A stretch of DNA of 30,831 nt from JBOGGN01 sp050744165 (GTDB lineage: Bacteria; Actinomycetota; Acidimicrobiia; Acidimicrobiales; Palsa-688): NCBI GenBank assembly GCA_050744165.1, contig JBOGGN010000281.1, positions 1 to 30,831 on the forward strand. Reading direction: 5' to 3'. The stretch's first letter is position 1; each line of letters starts with the position of its first letter. A program made the position numbers and the translations under genes. A model generated the notes under the pieces. That model did not search any database, was not told where the DNA came from, and worked only from the letters and a program-made list of their open reading frames with translations. Of the stretch, positions 1 to 7,486 are shown one piece after another.

Positions 1-1
1 C

Positions 2-598
2 TCCTACAGCTACGCCGGTTTCGTGCTGGCGGGCATGGTGCCGTGGGTGTTCGTGTCCACCTCGGTCCTGGCGTCGACCACCGCCATCGTCGACGCCTCG
101 GGTCTGACCGACAAGGTTTGGTTCCCCCGCGCCATCGTCGCCCTCGTCCCGCCGTGTGCCAACCTCATCCTCCTTTTGACCTCGGCAGTGATCCTGCTGG
201 CGGAACTCCCCGTCGTCGGGGTCGCCCCGACTGTCCGGCTGCTGCTGCTCATCCCCGCCTCGCTGCTGGCGCTGGCCTTTAGTGCCGCCATCGGCCTCTT
301 GCTGGCCGCCATGTACGTCTACTTTCGCGACCTCAAGTTCATGGTGGCGGCAGCGGTCATCGTGTGGCTGTATCTGACGCCGATCGTCTATCCCGCTTCC
401 GCCTTGCATGGCGCCGGGCGGTGGCTGGACTTCAACCCGCTGACGGCCATCGTGTCGTTGTTTCAAACCGCTGCCGTGGGCTCTCCTGGCCCCTCGGCAC
501 GGGCCCTCGCTGTCTCCATCGGGCTCACCACCGTGCTCATGGCGGTGGCGGTGGCCGTCCACCGGCGCCATGACCGGCTGTTCGTGGACCTCCTGTGA
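2..598 (+). CDS. ABC-2 type polysaccharide export permease (Wzm-like), 5' end missing
   Basis: Membrane subunit of an ABC exporter that moves lipid-linked polysaccharide across the cytoplasmic membrane. The frame is open from the window edge, so the start lies outside; about 199 residues are present against the usual 260-290. Several hydrophobic segments are visible, followed by the YFRDLKF motif typical of ABC-2 O-antigen/teichoic-acid permeases, then a segment with LTPIVYPAS and a last hydrophobic stretch ending in a basic RRHDR tail. It ends in a GTGA overlap with the downstream ATPase gene, which is the expected partner, so the two are almost certainly co-translated. Family assignment is firm; the substrate is inferred only from the neighbouring glycosyltransferases and methyltransferases. 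Confidence 0.9.
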   Translation, partial: SYSYAGFVLAGMVPWVFVSTSVLASTTAIVDASGLTDKVWFPRAIVALVPPCANLILLLTSAVILLAELPVVGVAPTVRLLLLIPASLLALAFSAAIGLLLAAMYVYFRDLKFMVAAAVIVWLYLTPIVYPASALHGAGRWLDFNPLTAIVSLFQTAAVGSPGPSARALAVSIGLTTVLMAVAVAVHRRHDRLFVDLL

Positions 599-1896
599 AC
601 GAGCCCGGGAACACCAACGGGGCCTTTGGCGGCTCTGACAGATCGGGCTCCACGGGCGGCTCGGGCTCGACGGGCGGCTCGGGCGGCGGCGGCCAGCCGG
701 TCATCCGGCTGCAGAAGGTCAGCAAGCGCTACTGGCAGATCAAGGAGCGCAGCCTGCTGCGATCGCTCGTGCCCTTTGGTCCACCCAACCGCCGCGAGCT
801 ATGGGCGCTCCACGACATCGACCTGGAGATCGGCCGGGGCGAAACGGTCGGCATCGTCGGCCGCAACGGGGCCGGCAAGTCCACCCTGTTGCGCCTCGTC
901 GCCGGGGTAAGCCAGCCAACAGAGGGCAGTCTGGTGATTCGGGGTCGCATCGCCCCGCTACTCAGCGTCGGCGTCGGTTTCCACAGCGAGATGACGGGCC
1001 GGGAGAACGTCTTGGTGAACGGCATGCTGCTCGGACTCACCAAGGCCGAGGTCCGCCGGCGCTTCGACGAGATCGTGGCCTTCGCGGATCTGGCCGACTT
1101 CATCGACACGCCGGTCAAGTTCTATTCGAGCGGCATGTTCATGCGCCTCGGGTTCTCGGTGGCCATCCACGTAATGCCCGACGTGCTGATCGTCGACGAG
1201 GTGCTGGCGGTGGGCGACGTCGCCTTCCAACTGCGCTGCCTCAACCGGATGCGTGAGCTGCAGCACTCGGGGACGACGATTGTCTTCGTCAGCCACCACA
1301 TGCATGCCGTCCACCTTCTGTGCCCCCGCACCGTCGTCGTTCACAAGGGCCGGGTCAACTACGACGGGCCGACCGACACCGCCATAGCCCGATTCCACCA
1401 GCTGCTGGCGTCCCCCGACGAAGACGGCGAGGCCACCCCGGTGCGGGTGCTGCGCCGCCAGCTGGTCGACGAGGGGGGGACACCGGTCGATCACGTCGCC
1501 CAGGGCCAGGTCGTCACCTACCGGATGACGCTGCGCTTCGAGACGCCGGTCGACGGCCCCGGGATCATCTTCCGGGTGGTGGCCGGAGACGGGGCCCTGG
1601 CCTACAGCATGCAGACGAGCCTGGGCGATCGCTGGCGGGCCTATGGGGCGGGAGAACAGGCCGAAGTCGAGGTGGGCTTCCGGTTGCGCCTCGGTGGTGG
1701 GGGTAGCTTCCACATCAGCTGCGACGTCGTCGACAGTGTGGGAACGGCACTCTTCACCGACCCGCAGGGACCGTCGTTTTTCGTCCCGCCGCTGCTCGGC
1801 GTGACCGGCACTTCGGATCTGGAGGCGACCATCGCTCTCGACGGCGAGGTCCGTACCAACCATGAGTGGTCGCGCATCGAGAGTTCGGAAGCCTGA
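595..1896 (+). CDS. Polysaccharide ABC transporter ATP-binding protein with C-terminal Wzt-like domain
   Basis: ATPase that powers the permease encoded just upstream. It starts with GTG overlapping the permease stop by 4 nt. Walker A is GRNGAGKST (residues 89-97), the ABC signature is YSSGM (177-181), Walker B with catalytic Glu is VLIVDE (197-202), and the H-loop lies at about 234-235. At 433 residues it is far longer than a bare nucleotide-binding domain (about 250). The extra part from about residue 280 matches in size and place the beta-sandwich substrate-binding domain of Wzt proteins, which in E. coli O8/O9a recognises the modified non-reducing end of the glycan. Odd feature: the first 34 residues are a Gly/Ser/Thr linker built from GSTGGSG repeats, and no later start codon is evident before the conserved domain. 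Confidence 0.93.
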   Translation: MNEPGNTNGAFGGSDRSGSTGGSGSTGGSGGGGQPVIRLQKVSKRYWQIKERSLLRSLVPFGPPNRRELWALHDIDLEIGRGETVGIVGRNGAGKSTLLRLVAGVSQPTEGSLVIRGRIAPLLSVGVGFHSEMTGRENVLVNGMLLGLTKAEVRRRFDEIVAFADLADFIDTPVKFYSSGMFMRLGFSVAIHVMPDVLIVDEVLAVGDVAFQLRCLNRMRELQHSGTTIVFVSHHMHAVHLLCPRTVVVHKGRVNYDGPTDTAIARFHQLLASPDEDGEATPVRVLRRQLVDEGGTPVDHVAQGQVVTYRMTLRFETPVDGPGIIFRVVAGDGALAYSMQTSLGDRWRAYGAGEQAEVEVGFRLRLGGGGSFHISCDVVDSVGTALFTDPQGPSFFVPPLLGVTGTSDLEATIALDGEVRTNHEWSRIESSEA

Positions 1897-1959
1897 GCCT
1901 GGCCGCGATTTGACGGGCCGTGGTACTCCTCCTTCACGAAGCCGAACCGCCGGGGCTCA

Positions 1960-1977
1960 GAGGGCCTCACGGCCCTC
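1960..1977 (+). terminator. Hairpin between wzt-like gene and TylF-like gene
   Basis: A perfect 7-bp inverted repeat (GAGGGCC / GGCCCTC) with a 4-nt TCAC loop. There is no T-run after it, so it is not a classical intrinsic terminator. It ends 5 nt before the TACCAT -10 box of the next gene, so it could instead be an operator or attenuate read-through. The 101-bp gap 1897-1997 holds only this and the -10 box. Confidence 0.35.
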
Positions 1978-1982
1978 CCGAG

Positions 1983-1988
1983 TACCAT
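1983..1988 (+). promoter_or_regulatory. -10 box TACCAT, probable leaderless promoter
   Basis: TACCAT in the context CGAGTACCAT lies 9 nt before ATG 1998, the spacing expected when transcription starts at or next to the start codon. No convincing -35 is visible. The same decamer, with at most one change, precedes the genes starting at 7487 (+) and 12162 (-). Confidence 0.45.
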
Positions 1989-1997
1989 CCAACCGTT

Positions 1998-2873
1998 ATG
2001 CCGGTGCCTCTCCCCTACTACGACCCCTTGGCGCTGCCACGGGAACCAGCGGCTGACCTGTCGGCGGCCGACCTGTACCTCGACCTGATGAAGCGCTGCC
2101 TCACCCGCTATGGCTTCGACGACGGGCTGGTCCCCGTCGATCCGTGGCCCGGTTGGCGGAGCCGGCTGTGGCCGGCGATGCAACGCATCCTGGACCGCAA
2201 GAACTGGGAGATCTTCCGGCGGGCCGAATACAACCCCGAGTACCGCGAGGACGGGCGGGACTGGCCGCAGCGAGCGGAGACGATGATCGGGTTGCGGCGG
2301 CTCAACAACCTGCAGCACTGCATCGAGCAGGTGGTTGCCGACAAGGTTCCCGGCGACCTGATCGAGGCCGGCGTGTGGCGCGGCGGCGCATCCATCTTCA
2401 TGCGAGCCGCTCTGGCGGCCTACGGCGACACCGACCGGCTCGTCTGGGTGGCCGACTCGTTCCAGGGGCTCCCCAAGCCCGACACCAAAAACGACGCCGA
2501 CCGTGGGGACCAGCACTGGACCAGGACCGAGCTGGCGGTCTCCTTGGAAACGGTGAAGCGCAACTTCTCCCGCTACAACCTGCTGGACCAGCAGGTGCGT
2601 TTCTTGAAGGGCTGGTTCAGCGACACGCTGGCAGGCGCCCCGATCGAGCAGCTGGCGGTGTTGCGAGCCGACGGGGACATGTACGGCTCGACCGTGGACA
2701 TCCTCAACGCCTTGTACCCCAAGCTCTCGGTGGGGGGCTTCGCCATCATCGACGACTACGGCGCCGTTCCCGCCTGTCGGGCGGCCACCGAGGACTACCG
2801 CTCAGAGCACGGGATCACCGAGCCGATGGAACGCATCGACTGGACAGGCGTGTTCTGGCAACGCCAGAGCTGA
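1998..2873 (+). CDS. TylF/MycF-family (macrocin O-methyltransferase-like) SAM-dependent methyltransferase
   Basis: Predicted sugar O-methyltransferase, 291 residues. The family's core is clear: YLDLMKRCLTRYGF near the N-terminus, the SAM-binding IEAGVWRGGAS, WVADSFQGLP, then RADGDMYGSTVDILNALYP, GGFAIIDDYGAVPACR and DYRSEHGI. The two acidic clusters (DGDMY and DDY) are the metal and catalytic region in TylF and MycF. ATG 1998 is chosen because it begins right before the conserved region and follows the TACCAT box; the frame stays open upstream to 1920, but that stretch has no family similarity. It is followed after 1 nt by another methyltransferase gene. TylF/MycF methylate deoxysugars on macrolides; here a surface polysaccharide sugar is the likelier substrate, given the adjacent exporter. 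Confidence 0.92.
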   Translation: MPVPLPYYDPLALPREPAADLSAADLYLDLMKRCLTRYGFDDGLVPVDPWPGWRSRLWPAMQRILDRKNWEIFRRAEYNPEYREDGRDWPQRAETMIGLRRLNNLQHCIEQVVADKVPGDLIEAGVWRGGASIFMRAALAAYGDTDRLVWVADSFQGLPKPDTKNDADRGDQHWTRTELAVSLETVKRNFSRYNLLDQQVRFLKGWFSDTLAGAPIEQLAVLRADGDMYGSTVDILNALYPKLSVGGFAIIDDYGAVPACRAATEDYRSEHGITEPMERIDWTGVFWQRQS

Positions 2874-2874
2874 G

Positions 2875-3834
2875 GTGGCCGAGCCGGTGGCGCAACCCCA
2901 ACCCGAGCCGCACCCCCAACCCGAGCCTTGCGTTGATGACCTCGGTTTCGACACCCGGCTGGTTGGCGTCGACCCGGTACCCCGGGCGCCTGGCGCCCTC
3001 GTCCTCGAGGACATGGCGCCGCGTCGTCAACGCGTGCGCCGGGCCCTCACCCACCCCGACCTGGCGGCCCTGGCCCACCGCAACCGCCACCGCCTCGTCG
3101 AGTTCGCCCGCAAATACCCGGCGGTGCCAGTCCGCCGGGCCATCACCGAAGGTCGGGCCGGGTGGGCGACCCACCTTCCGGCGGGCGTGCGCCGCCGCCT
3201 CGACCTCGACGGCTCGGTCGTCACTCCGCTGCGGGTCGAGATCGGCGGCGGTGCCTTTCCCACCCCTGGGTATGTCCACGTCGACGCCGACCGGTTGTCG
3301 CGACACCTGGAGTACGTGGCCAAGGGGTGGCGAATGCCCTTTCCGGACGCGTCGGTGCAGGAGTTGCTGGCGGTCCATGTGCTGGAACACATCCACCCTG
3401 GCTCCATCCACCGCACCCTGAAGGAATGGTGCCGCATCTTGGCGCCCGGTGGATTCGCCGAGATCCACGTCCCCGACGCTTCCACGATCCTGCCGGCGTA
3501 CGTGGCCGCCCCCAACGACAAGAAATGGGAGCTGCTGGTGCCCATCTTCGGCACCACCACCGACCCGCTGGCGCCTCGCCGGGGACCCGGATCGGCCGGC
3601 CGGCCGCCCCGCCAGGCCCTGCTCGACCACCACAACGTCATCTACGACTTCGACCTGCTGCGCTTCGTGCTTCTGCGGGCCGGCTTCGACCGGGTGGAGA
3701 ACGTCAGCGACACGGTGACCGACCGCCACAACCAGACCTGGCAGGCATCGGAGCTGGTCTCGCGCATCAGCCTGGCGGTGCGGGCGTACGCAGTACCGGC
3801 GGCACCCGCGGCGTCGCCGGGCTCGGCCAGCTGA
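2875..3834 (+). CDS. SAM-dependent methyltransferase-like protein (glycan cluster type)
   Basis: Predicted class I methyltransferase, 319 residues with GTG start 1 nt after the previous stop. The middle and C-terminal half resembles small methyltransferases found in sugar clusters: VEIGGGAFPTPGYVHVDAD (a degenerate motif I), MPFPDASVQELLAVHVLEHI (post-I and motif II region), then LKEWCRILAPGGFAEIHVPD, and a C-terminal NVIYDFDLLRFVLLRAGFDRVE. The first 120 residues are unusual: a QPQPEPHPQPEP stretch and a basic Arg/His-rich segment. An alternative ATG at 3013 would remove the proline-rich part. The substrate is not readable from sequence; position between a TylF-type methyltransferase and a GT2 suggests work on the same glycan. 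Confidence 0.78.
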   Translation: MAEPVAQPQPEPHPQPEPCVDDLGFDTRLVGVDPVPRAPGALVLEDMAPRRQRVRRALTHPDLAALAHRNRHRLVEFARKYPAVPVRRAITEGRAGWATHLPAGVRRRLDLDGSVVTPLRVEIGGGAFPTPGYVHVDADRLSRHLEYVAKGWRMPFPDASVQELLAVHVLEHIHPGSIHRTLKEWCRILAPGGFAEIHVPDASTILPAYVAAPNDKKWELLVPIFGTTTDPLAPRRGPGSAGRPPRQALLDHHNVIYDFDLLRFVLLRAGFDRVENVSDTVTDRHNQTWQASELVSRISLAVRAYAVPAAPAASPGSAS

Positions 3835-3846
3835 GCGCCGTACCCC

Positions 3847-4863
3847 GTGGCCGGGCCGCCCCCCCGGGTGCTGATCTCGATCGTCAACCACGAGAACCGG
3901 GACCTGCTCCGAGCGTGCCTGCAATCGCTGCCCGCGGCCTGCGCGGGACTCGAGTGGGAGGCCACGGTCGTCGACAATGTGTCGAAGGACGGGAGCCTCG
4001 AGATGCTGGCGGCCGAGTTCCCTCTGGTCAGGGTGATGGCCAACCGGCAGCGCCTCGGCTTCGGCGCCAACCACAACCAGGCGCTTCGGCCTCTCCTGGC
4101 CAGCTGGCCCGACGGAGCCGACTTCGTCCTGGTACTGAATGACGACACCGTCGTCGAACCCACAGCCGTGTCCCGACTGGTCGCCGCCCTCTACGCACGG
4201 CCGGCGCTGGCGGCAGTGGTTCCCACCATTCGCGACACAGCGGGCCGCACCGCGGCCAGCCGGCTGGCCTACCCCGACGCCCGAAGCGCGTGGCACGCCG
4301 ACTGGACCGACCAGTTGGATACCGCCGATCCCGACGACGGCTACCTGCAGGGTTGCTGCCTGTTGCTGCGCGTGGAGGCATTGGTCGAGGTGGGACCCTT
4401 TGACGAGCGGTTCTTCCTGTTCTTCGAGGACGTCGACTTGAGCCGCCGGCTGCGCGATGCCGGCTGGTCGCTCGGCGTCTGCCCCGAAGCGGTCGTGGTC
4501 CACGAGGGCCACGCCTCGGTGTTCAAACCGGACCTGATCGCCGTCACCCCGCTCCAGGGGCGGCGTAGCCGATACCTCTACCTCTGCAAATACGAGGGCC
4601 GGGCACGAGCGGAGGCCATTACGGGCGTCGGCCGGCTGTTGCTCGTCATCCGTGCCGCCAAGGCGGCCGTCGGCGCGGTCATCGCCGACGGCCCGTCCAC
4701 CGGGCAGAGCGGCCAAGCACGCCGCCGCGACCGAGCTCGACGCCTGTGGGCCCTCGCACGTTTCAACCCCCGCCGGCCGCTGCCCCCCGACCCTGGCGCC
4801 CGTTGCAGCGACCGGGAACCCACCGCCGGGCAGGCTCCCGGCCCTTTCGAAGCAGGCGCCTAG
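3847..4863 (+). CDS. Glycosyltransferase family 2 (rhamnosyltransferase-like)
   Basis: Predicted inverting GT-A glycosyltransferase, 338 residues, GTG start 12 nt after the methyltransferase. N-terminal nucleotide-binding strand VLISIVNHENRDLL, then ATVVDNVSKDGS, the DXD-type LNDDTVVEPT, and the acceptor-side FDERFFLFFEDVDLSRRL with its ED pair. This order is that of WbbL-like rhamnosyltransferases. A hydrophobic stretch (LLLVIRAAKAAVGAVIA) near the C-terminus may tether it to the membrane; the last 60 residues are basic and low in complexity. Its stop codon overlaps, tail to tail, the stop of the MBOAT gene (shared CTAG). Sugar specificity cannot be told. Confidence 0.9.
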   Translation: MAGPPPRVLISIVNHENRDLLRACLQSLPAACAGLEWEATVVDNVSKDGSLEMLAAEFPLVRVMANRQRLGFGANHNQALRPLLASWPDGADFVLVLNDDTVVEPTAVSRLVAALYARPALAAVVPTIRDTAGRTAASRLAYPDARSAWHADWTDQLDTADPDDGYLQGCCLLLRVEALVEVGPFDERFFLFFEDVDLSRRLRDAGWSLGVCPEAVVVHEGHASVFKPDLIAVTPLQGRRSRYLYLCKYEGRARAEAITGVGRLLLVIRAAKAAVGAVIADGPSTGQSGQARRRDRARRLWALARFNPRRPLPPDPGARCSDREPTAGQAPGPFEAGA

Positions 4864-6275
4864 AACCGGAAGTAGATGAACGGGATCGGGGTCCCGCCGC
4901 TGAACACGACGATGGGGACGATGAGCAGCCCGTACAGGAGCCCCCGAGCCACCGGGGGCCAAGAAACGAAGGCCGCATGGTCACGGACCCTCAACTGCAC
5001 CCAGTCGAGGAATCCGATGACCACCGCCGCCAGCACGACCATGACGACGGCGTTGTGATCAGTCGTCCCCCCGCGGAAGCGAAGGATGTCCCCCAGGTAC
5101 GCGAAGGCGTCGTGGATCGACGCGGCCCGGAAGAACACCCAGGCCAAGGCGGCCAGCTGGAAGGTGACGATGGTGCGTAAGAGGTCGGATCGCAGCGACC
5201 AGGGACGGCGCCAATCCTCCCCGCGGACCCGAGTGAACCGGCGCTCGACCACCAGGTAGAGCCCGTGCAACCCGCCCCAGACGATGAACGTCAGCGCGGC
5301 ACCGTGCCACAAGCCGCCGATCAGCATCGTCAGCATGAGGTTGCGGTAGGTCTGGACCTCGCCGTGCTGGTTGCCCCCAAGGGGGATGTACAGGTAGTCC
5401 CGCAGCCAATTCGACAGCGAGATGTGCCACCGCCGCCAAAACTCGGTGATGCTGCGCGAGAAATACACCTGGTTGAAGTTCTCCGGCAACTCGATGCCGA
5501 GCAGGAACGCAGACCCCCGGGCGATGTCGGAGTAACCCGCGAAGTCCCCGTAGATCTGGAAAGCGAAGGCCCAGACCCCGACAATGAGGCCGATGAAGCT
5601 TGTGCCCGCCGGGTGGCGGAAGGCGTTGTCGACGTAGGGCGCCAGCATGTCGGCGATGGCGATCTTCTTGAACAGGCCGAGGAGGATCAGGAACACCGCG
5701 CGTCGCACCTGGGTCCAGTCCGGTGGCGTCCGATCCCGCCCGAACTGGGGCAGTTGCAGGTGGGCTCGGCCGATCGGGCCGGCCACCAACTGGGGGAAGA
5801 AGGCCACGAAGACGGCAAAGTCGAGCAGGCTGTGGGTCGGTTCGATGTCCCGGCGAAAGACGTCGAAGGTGTAGGACATCCCATGGAAGGTGTAGAAGGA
5901 GATCCCGACCGGTAACAGAATCCGCAGCACCGGGGGCGCCAGGTGCAGACCTAAGTGGCCGAGGAAGCGCGCCCCGTCGCTGGTGAAGAAGTTGAAGTAC
6001 TTGAAGAACCCGAGGATCCCGAGGTTGACGCACAAGGAAACGGCGAAGATCTGCTTTCGTCGCCTCGGGTCCTCTGTCACCTCGAGGAGGCGCCCCACCG
6101 TGTAGTCGGTCACGGTCGAAAGGCAGAGCAGCCCGAGAAAGCGCCAGTCGAAAGCCCCGTAGAACACGTAGGAGGCGACCAGCAGCACAACGTTCTGAGG
6201 CCGGCGCGGCAGCTGCCAGTAGATGAGCAGCACGATCGGCAAGAAGGCGGCGTACTGCAGCGAGTTGAACGTCAT
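4860..6275 (-). CDS. MBOAT-family O-acyltransferase (AlgI/DltB-like)
   Basis: Multi-pass membrane acyltransferase, 471 residues, the normal AlgI length. Hallmarks in order: MTFNSLQYAAFLPIVLLIYW start, LVASYVFYGAFDWRF, LPVGISFYTFHGMSYTFDV, AFFPQLVAGPIGR, ENFNQVYFSRSITEFWRRW, HISLSNWLRDYLYIPLGGN, and GGLWHGAALTFIVWGGLHG with the catalytic His. AlgI-type proteins pass acetyl groups across the membrane so that exported polysaccharide can be O-acetylated. ATG 6275 overlaps the stop of the SGNH-like gene upstream (ATGA), so the two act as a pair. The glycan acetylated is inferred to be the product of this locus. Confidence 0.95.
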   Translation of the reverse strand: MTFNSLQYAAFLPIVLLIYWQLPRRPQNVVLLVASYVFYGAFDWRFLGLLCLSTVTDYTVGRLLEVTEDPRRRKQIFAVSLCVNLGILGFFKYFNFFTSDGARFLGHLGLHLAPPVLRILLPVGISFYTFHGMSYTFDVFRRDIEPTHSLLDFAVFVAFFPQLVAGPIGRAHLQLPQFGRDRTPPDWTQVRRAVFLILLGLFKKIAIADMLAPYVDNAFRHPAGTSFIGLIVGVWAFAFQIYGDFAGYSDIARGSAFLLGIELPENFNQVYFSRSITEFWRRWHISLSNWLRDYLYIPLGGNQHGEVQTYRNLMLTMLIGGLWHGAALTFIVWGGLHGLYLVVERRFTRVRGEDWRRPWSLRSDLLRTIVTFQLAALAWVFFRAASIHDAFAYLGDILRFRGGTTDHNAVVMVVLAAVVIGFLDWVQLRVRDHAAFVSWPPVARGLLYGLLIVPIVVFSGGTPIPFIYFRF

Positions 6276-7342
6276 CCGCCCGCCCCCACCGCTCGGCCCC
6301 CTCGCAGCAGCGGCGCCAGAAACGCCGAGAACGCCGCCGTTCCCGCCCCGTTCACGTGCACCGGGTCAGCGAACTCCGACGTCGGCCAGATCCCAGGCAC
6401 GGAGAACTCGGCGCCGCTGGACTGAGCCACGGATCGAAAGGCAGCCACCGCCCGCTGGTACTCGGCGGCGCCACCCGGATGGAACCCCACCAGATCGGCG
6501 GTGACCGGCATGACGACGAAGATCACCTCGATCCCCCGCCGTCGCAGCCAGGTGAGCAGGCCGGACAGGATCGAGACGTTCTGTGGTCCGACACGAAACC
6601 CGGCCAAGGCGGCGATGACGCCGTCGACGACGACCCGGGCGTGTGCTGGCGTCCCCTGCAAGTAGGTCTGGTTAAAAAAAGCGAGGTCCTCGCCAGCAGC
6701 GTTGACCGCCGGGTTGAACGCCCCGCTCGGAGGCAGGCCGAAGGGGTGCCGGAGGTCATCGCGGTAGCGGTACAGGTACGACCACTGGCGCAAAACGGCG
6801 TCGGCCCGGTCGACGACGCTCCCGTCGCCCTCGGCGGCCCGCACGGCCCGGGAGGCGTGGTAGGCGGCGATGCCGGTGGCCGGAGCCAGAGAGGCGGGGT
6901 TGAGCTCATTGCTGGAAAAGCCGAGCACCACCACCTTGGGGTGCAACCGAGGGACGACGACCTTCTCGGTCCACTCGGCGATCGTCGGCAGCGTCTCGCC
7001 GGCGATGGAAGCGTTGTAGATCGAACCGCCGGCCCCCGCCGCCGCCAAGGCCGCCGGATCGCCGGCGGCGTCCATCATCGAGTCCCCCATGAGCACCACC
7101 TGGGTCGACCCACCTGCGCGGTCCACGATCTGGTCGTACTTCTTCTGTAGCTCCGGCGACGGCCACGCGGAAGGGGTCGCCAGATGGGTGTGGATGGCCC
7201 GGACCAACAACTCTGCCGCCAGCATCACCGCCACCGCCACCACCAGCGGCACCCCAACGGCAGTCCCGCGGCGGGACCTCGGGGGACGAGCCTCGACCCG
7301 GGGCGGGTCGTCCGCCAGCGGAGGGCGGGCCGCGAGGGACAT
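6272..7342 (-). CDS. SGNH/GDSL-like membrane-anchored protein, probable O-acetylation partner
   Basis: 356 residues. One hydrophobic segment (about 29-49) after a basic, proline-rich cytoplasmic N-terminus, then an extracytoplasmic domain. SGNH-type blocks are visible: VVLMGDSMMDAAG (Ser88 as nucleophile), GFSSNELN (141-148, the Asn block), and near the C-terminus ADPVHVNGAG with Asp326 and His329. This arrangement is that of AlgJ/AlgX/PatB-like partners that receive acetyl from an MBOAT protein and place it on the glycan. It is the first gene of a two-gene - strand operon, facing hemE across a 144-bp divergent gap. An AACAAT box 8 nt upstream of the ATG (7351-7356) could be its -10. Function is inferred from the motifs plus the MBOAT neighbour. 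Confidence 0.82.
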   Translation of the reverse strand: MSLAARPPLADDPPRVEARPPRSRRGTAVGVPLVVAVAVMLAAELLVRAIHTHLATPSAWPSPELQKKYDQIVDRAGGSTQVVLMGDSMMDAAGDPAALAAAGAGGSIYNASIAGETLPTIAEWTEKVVVPRLHPKVVVLGFSSNELNPASLAPATGIAAYHASRAVRAAEGDGSVVDRADAVLRQWSYLYRYRDDLRHPFGLPPSGAFNPAVNAAGEDLAFFNQTYLQGTPAHARVVVDGVIAALAGFRVGPQNVSILSGLLTWLRRRGIEVIFVVMPVTADLVGFHPGGAAEYQRAVAAFRSVAQSSGAEFSVPGIWPTSEFADPVHVNGAGTAAFSAFLAPLLRGGRAVGAGG

Positions 7343-7474
7343 GGTCGGTCATTGTTTCACGCCACCCGGCGACACCACCGACGCCGCCACCGCTCGGTGA
7401 TCCCCGGAGCCCGCGGGGTTTGTGCTGGTCAGGCGGCCGGCGCGGGCGCCCACGGCCAGCCGCGGGGCGCCGAG

Positions 7475-7480
7475 TACCTT
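7475..7480 (+). promoter_or_regulatory. -10 box TACCTT upstream of hemE
   Basis: CGAGTACCTT ends 6 nt before ATG 7487, so the transcript should be leaderless or nearly so. The divergent gap 7343-7486 otherwise shows only GC-rich sequence without a clear -35. Confidence 0.4.
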
Positions 7481-7486
7481 GGCCCC

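Noticed and set aside
2815..4962. Long antisense open frame of 715 codons
   Set aside because: Composition artefact of GC-rich DNA opposite three well-supported genes; its translation shows no family motifs.
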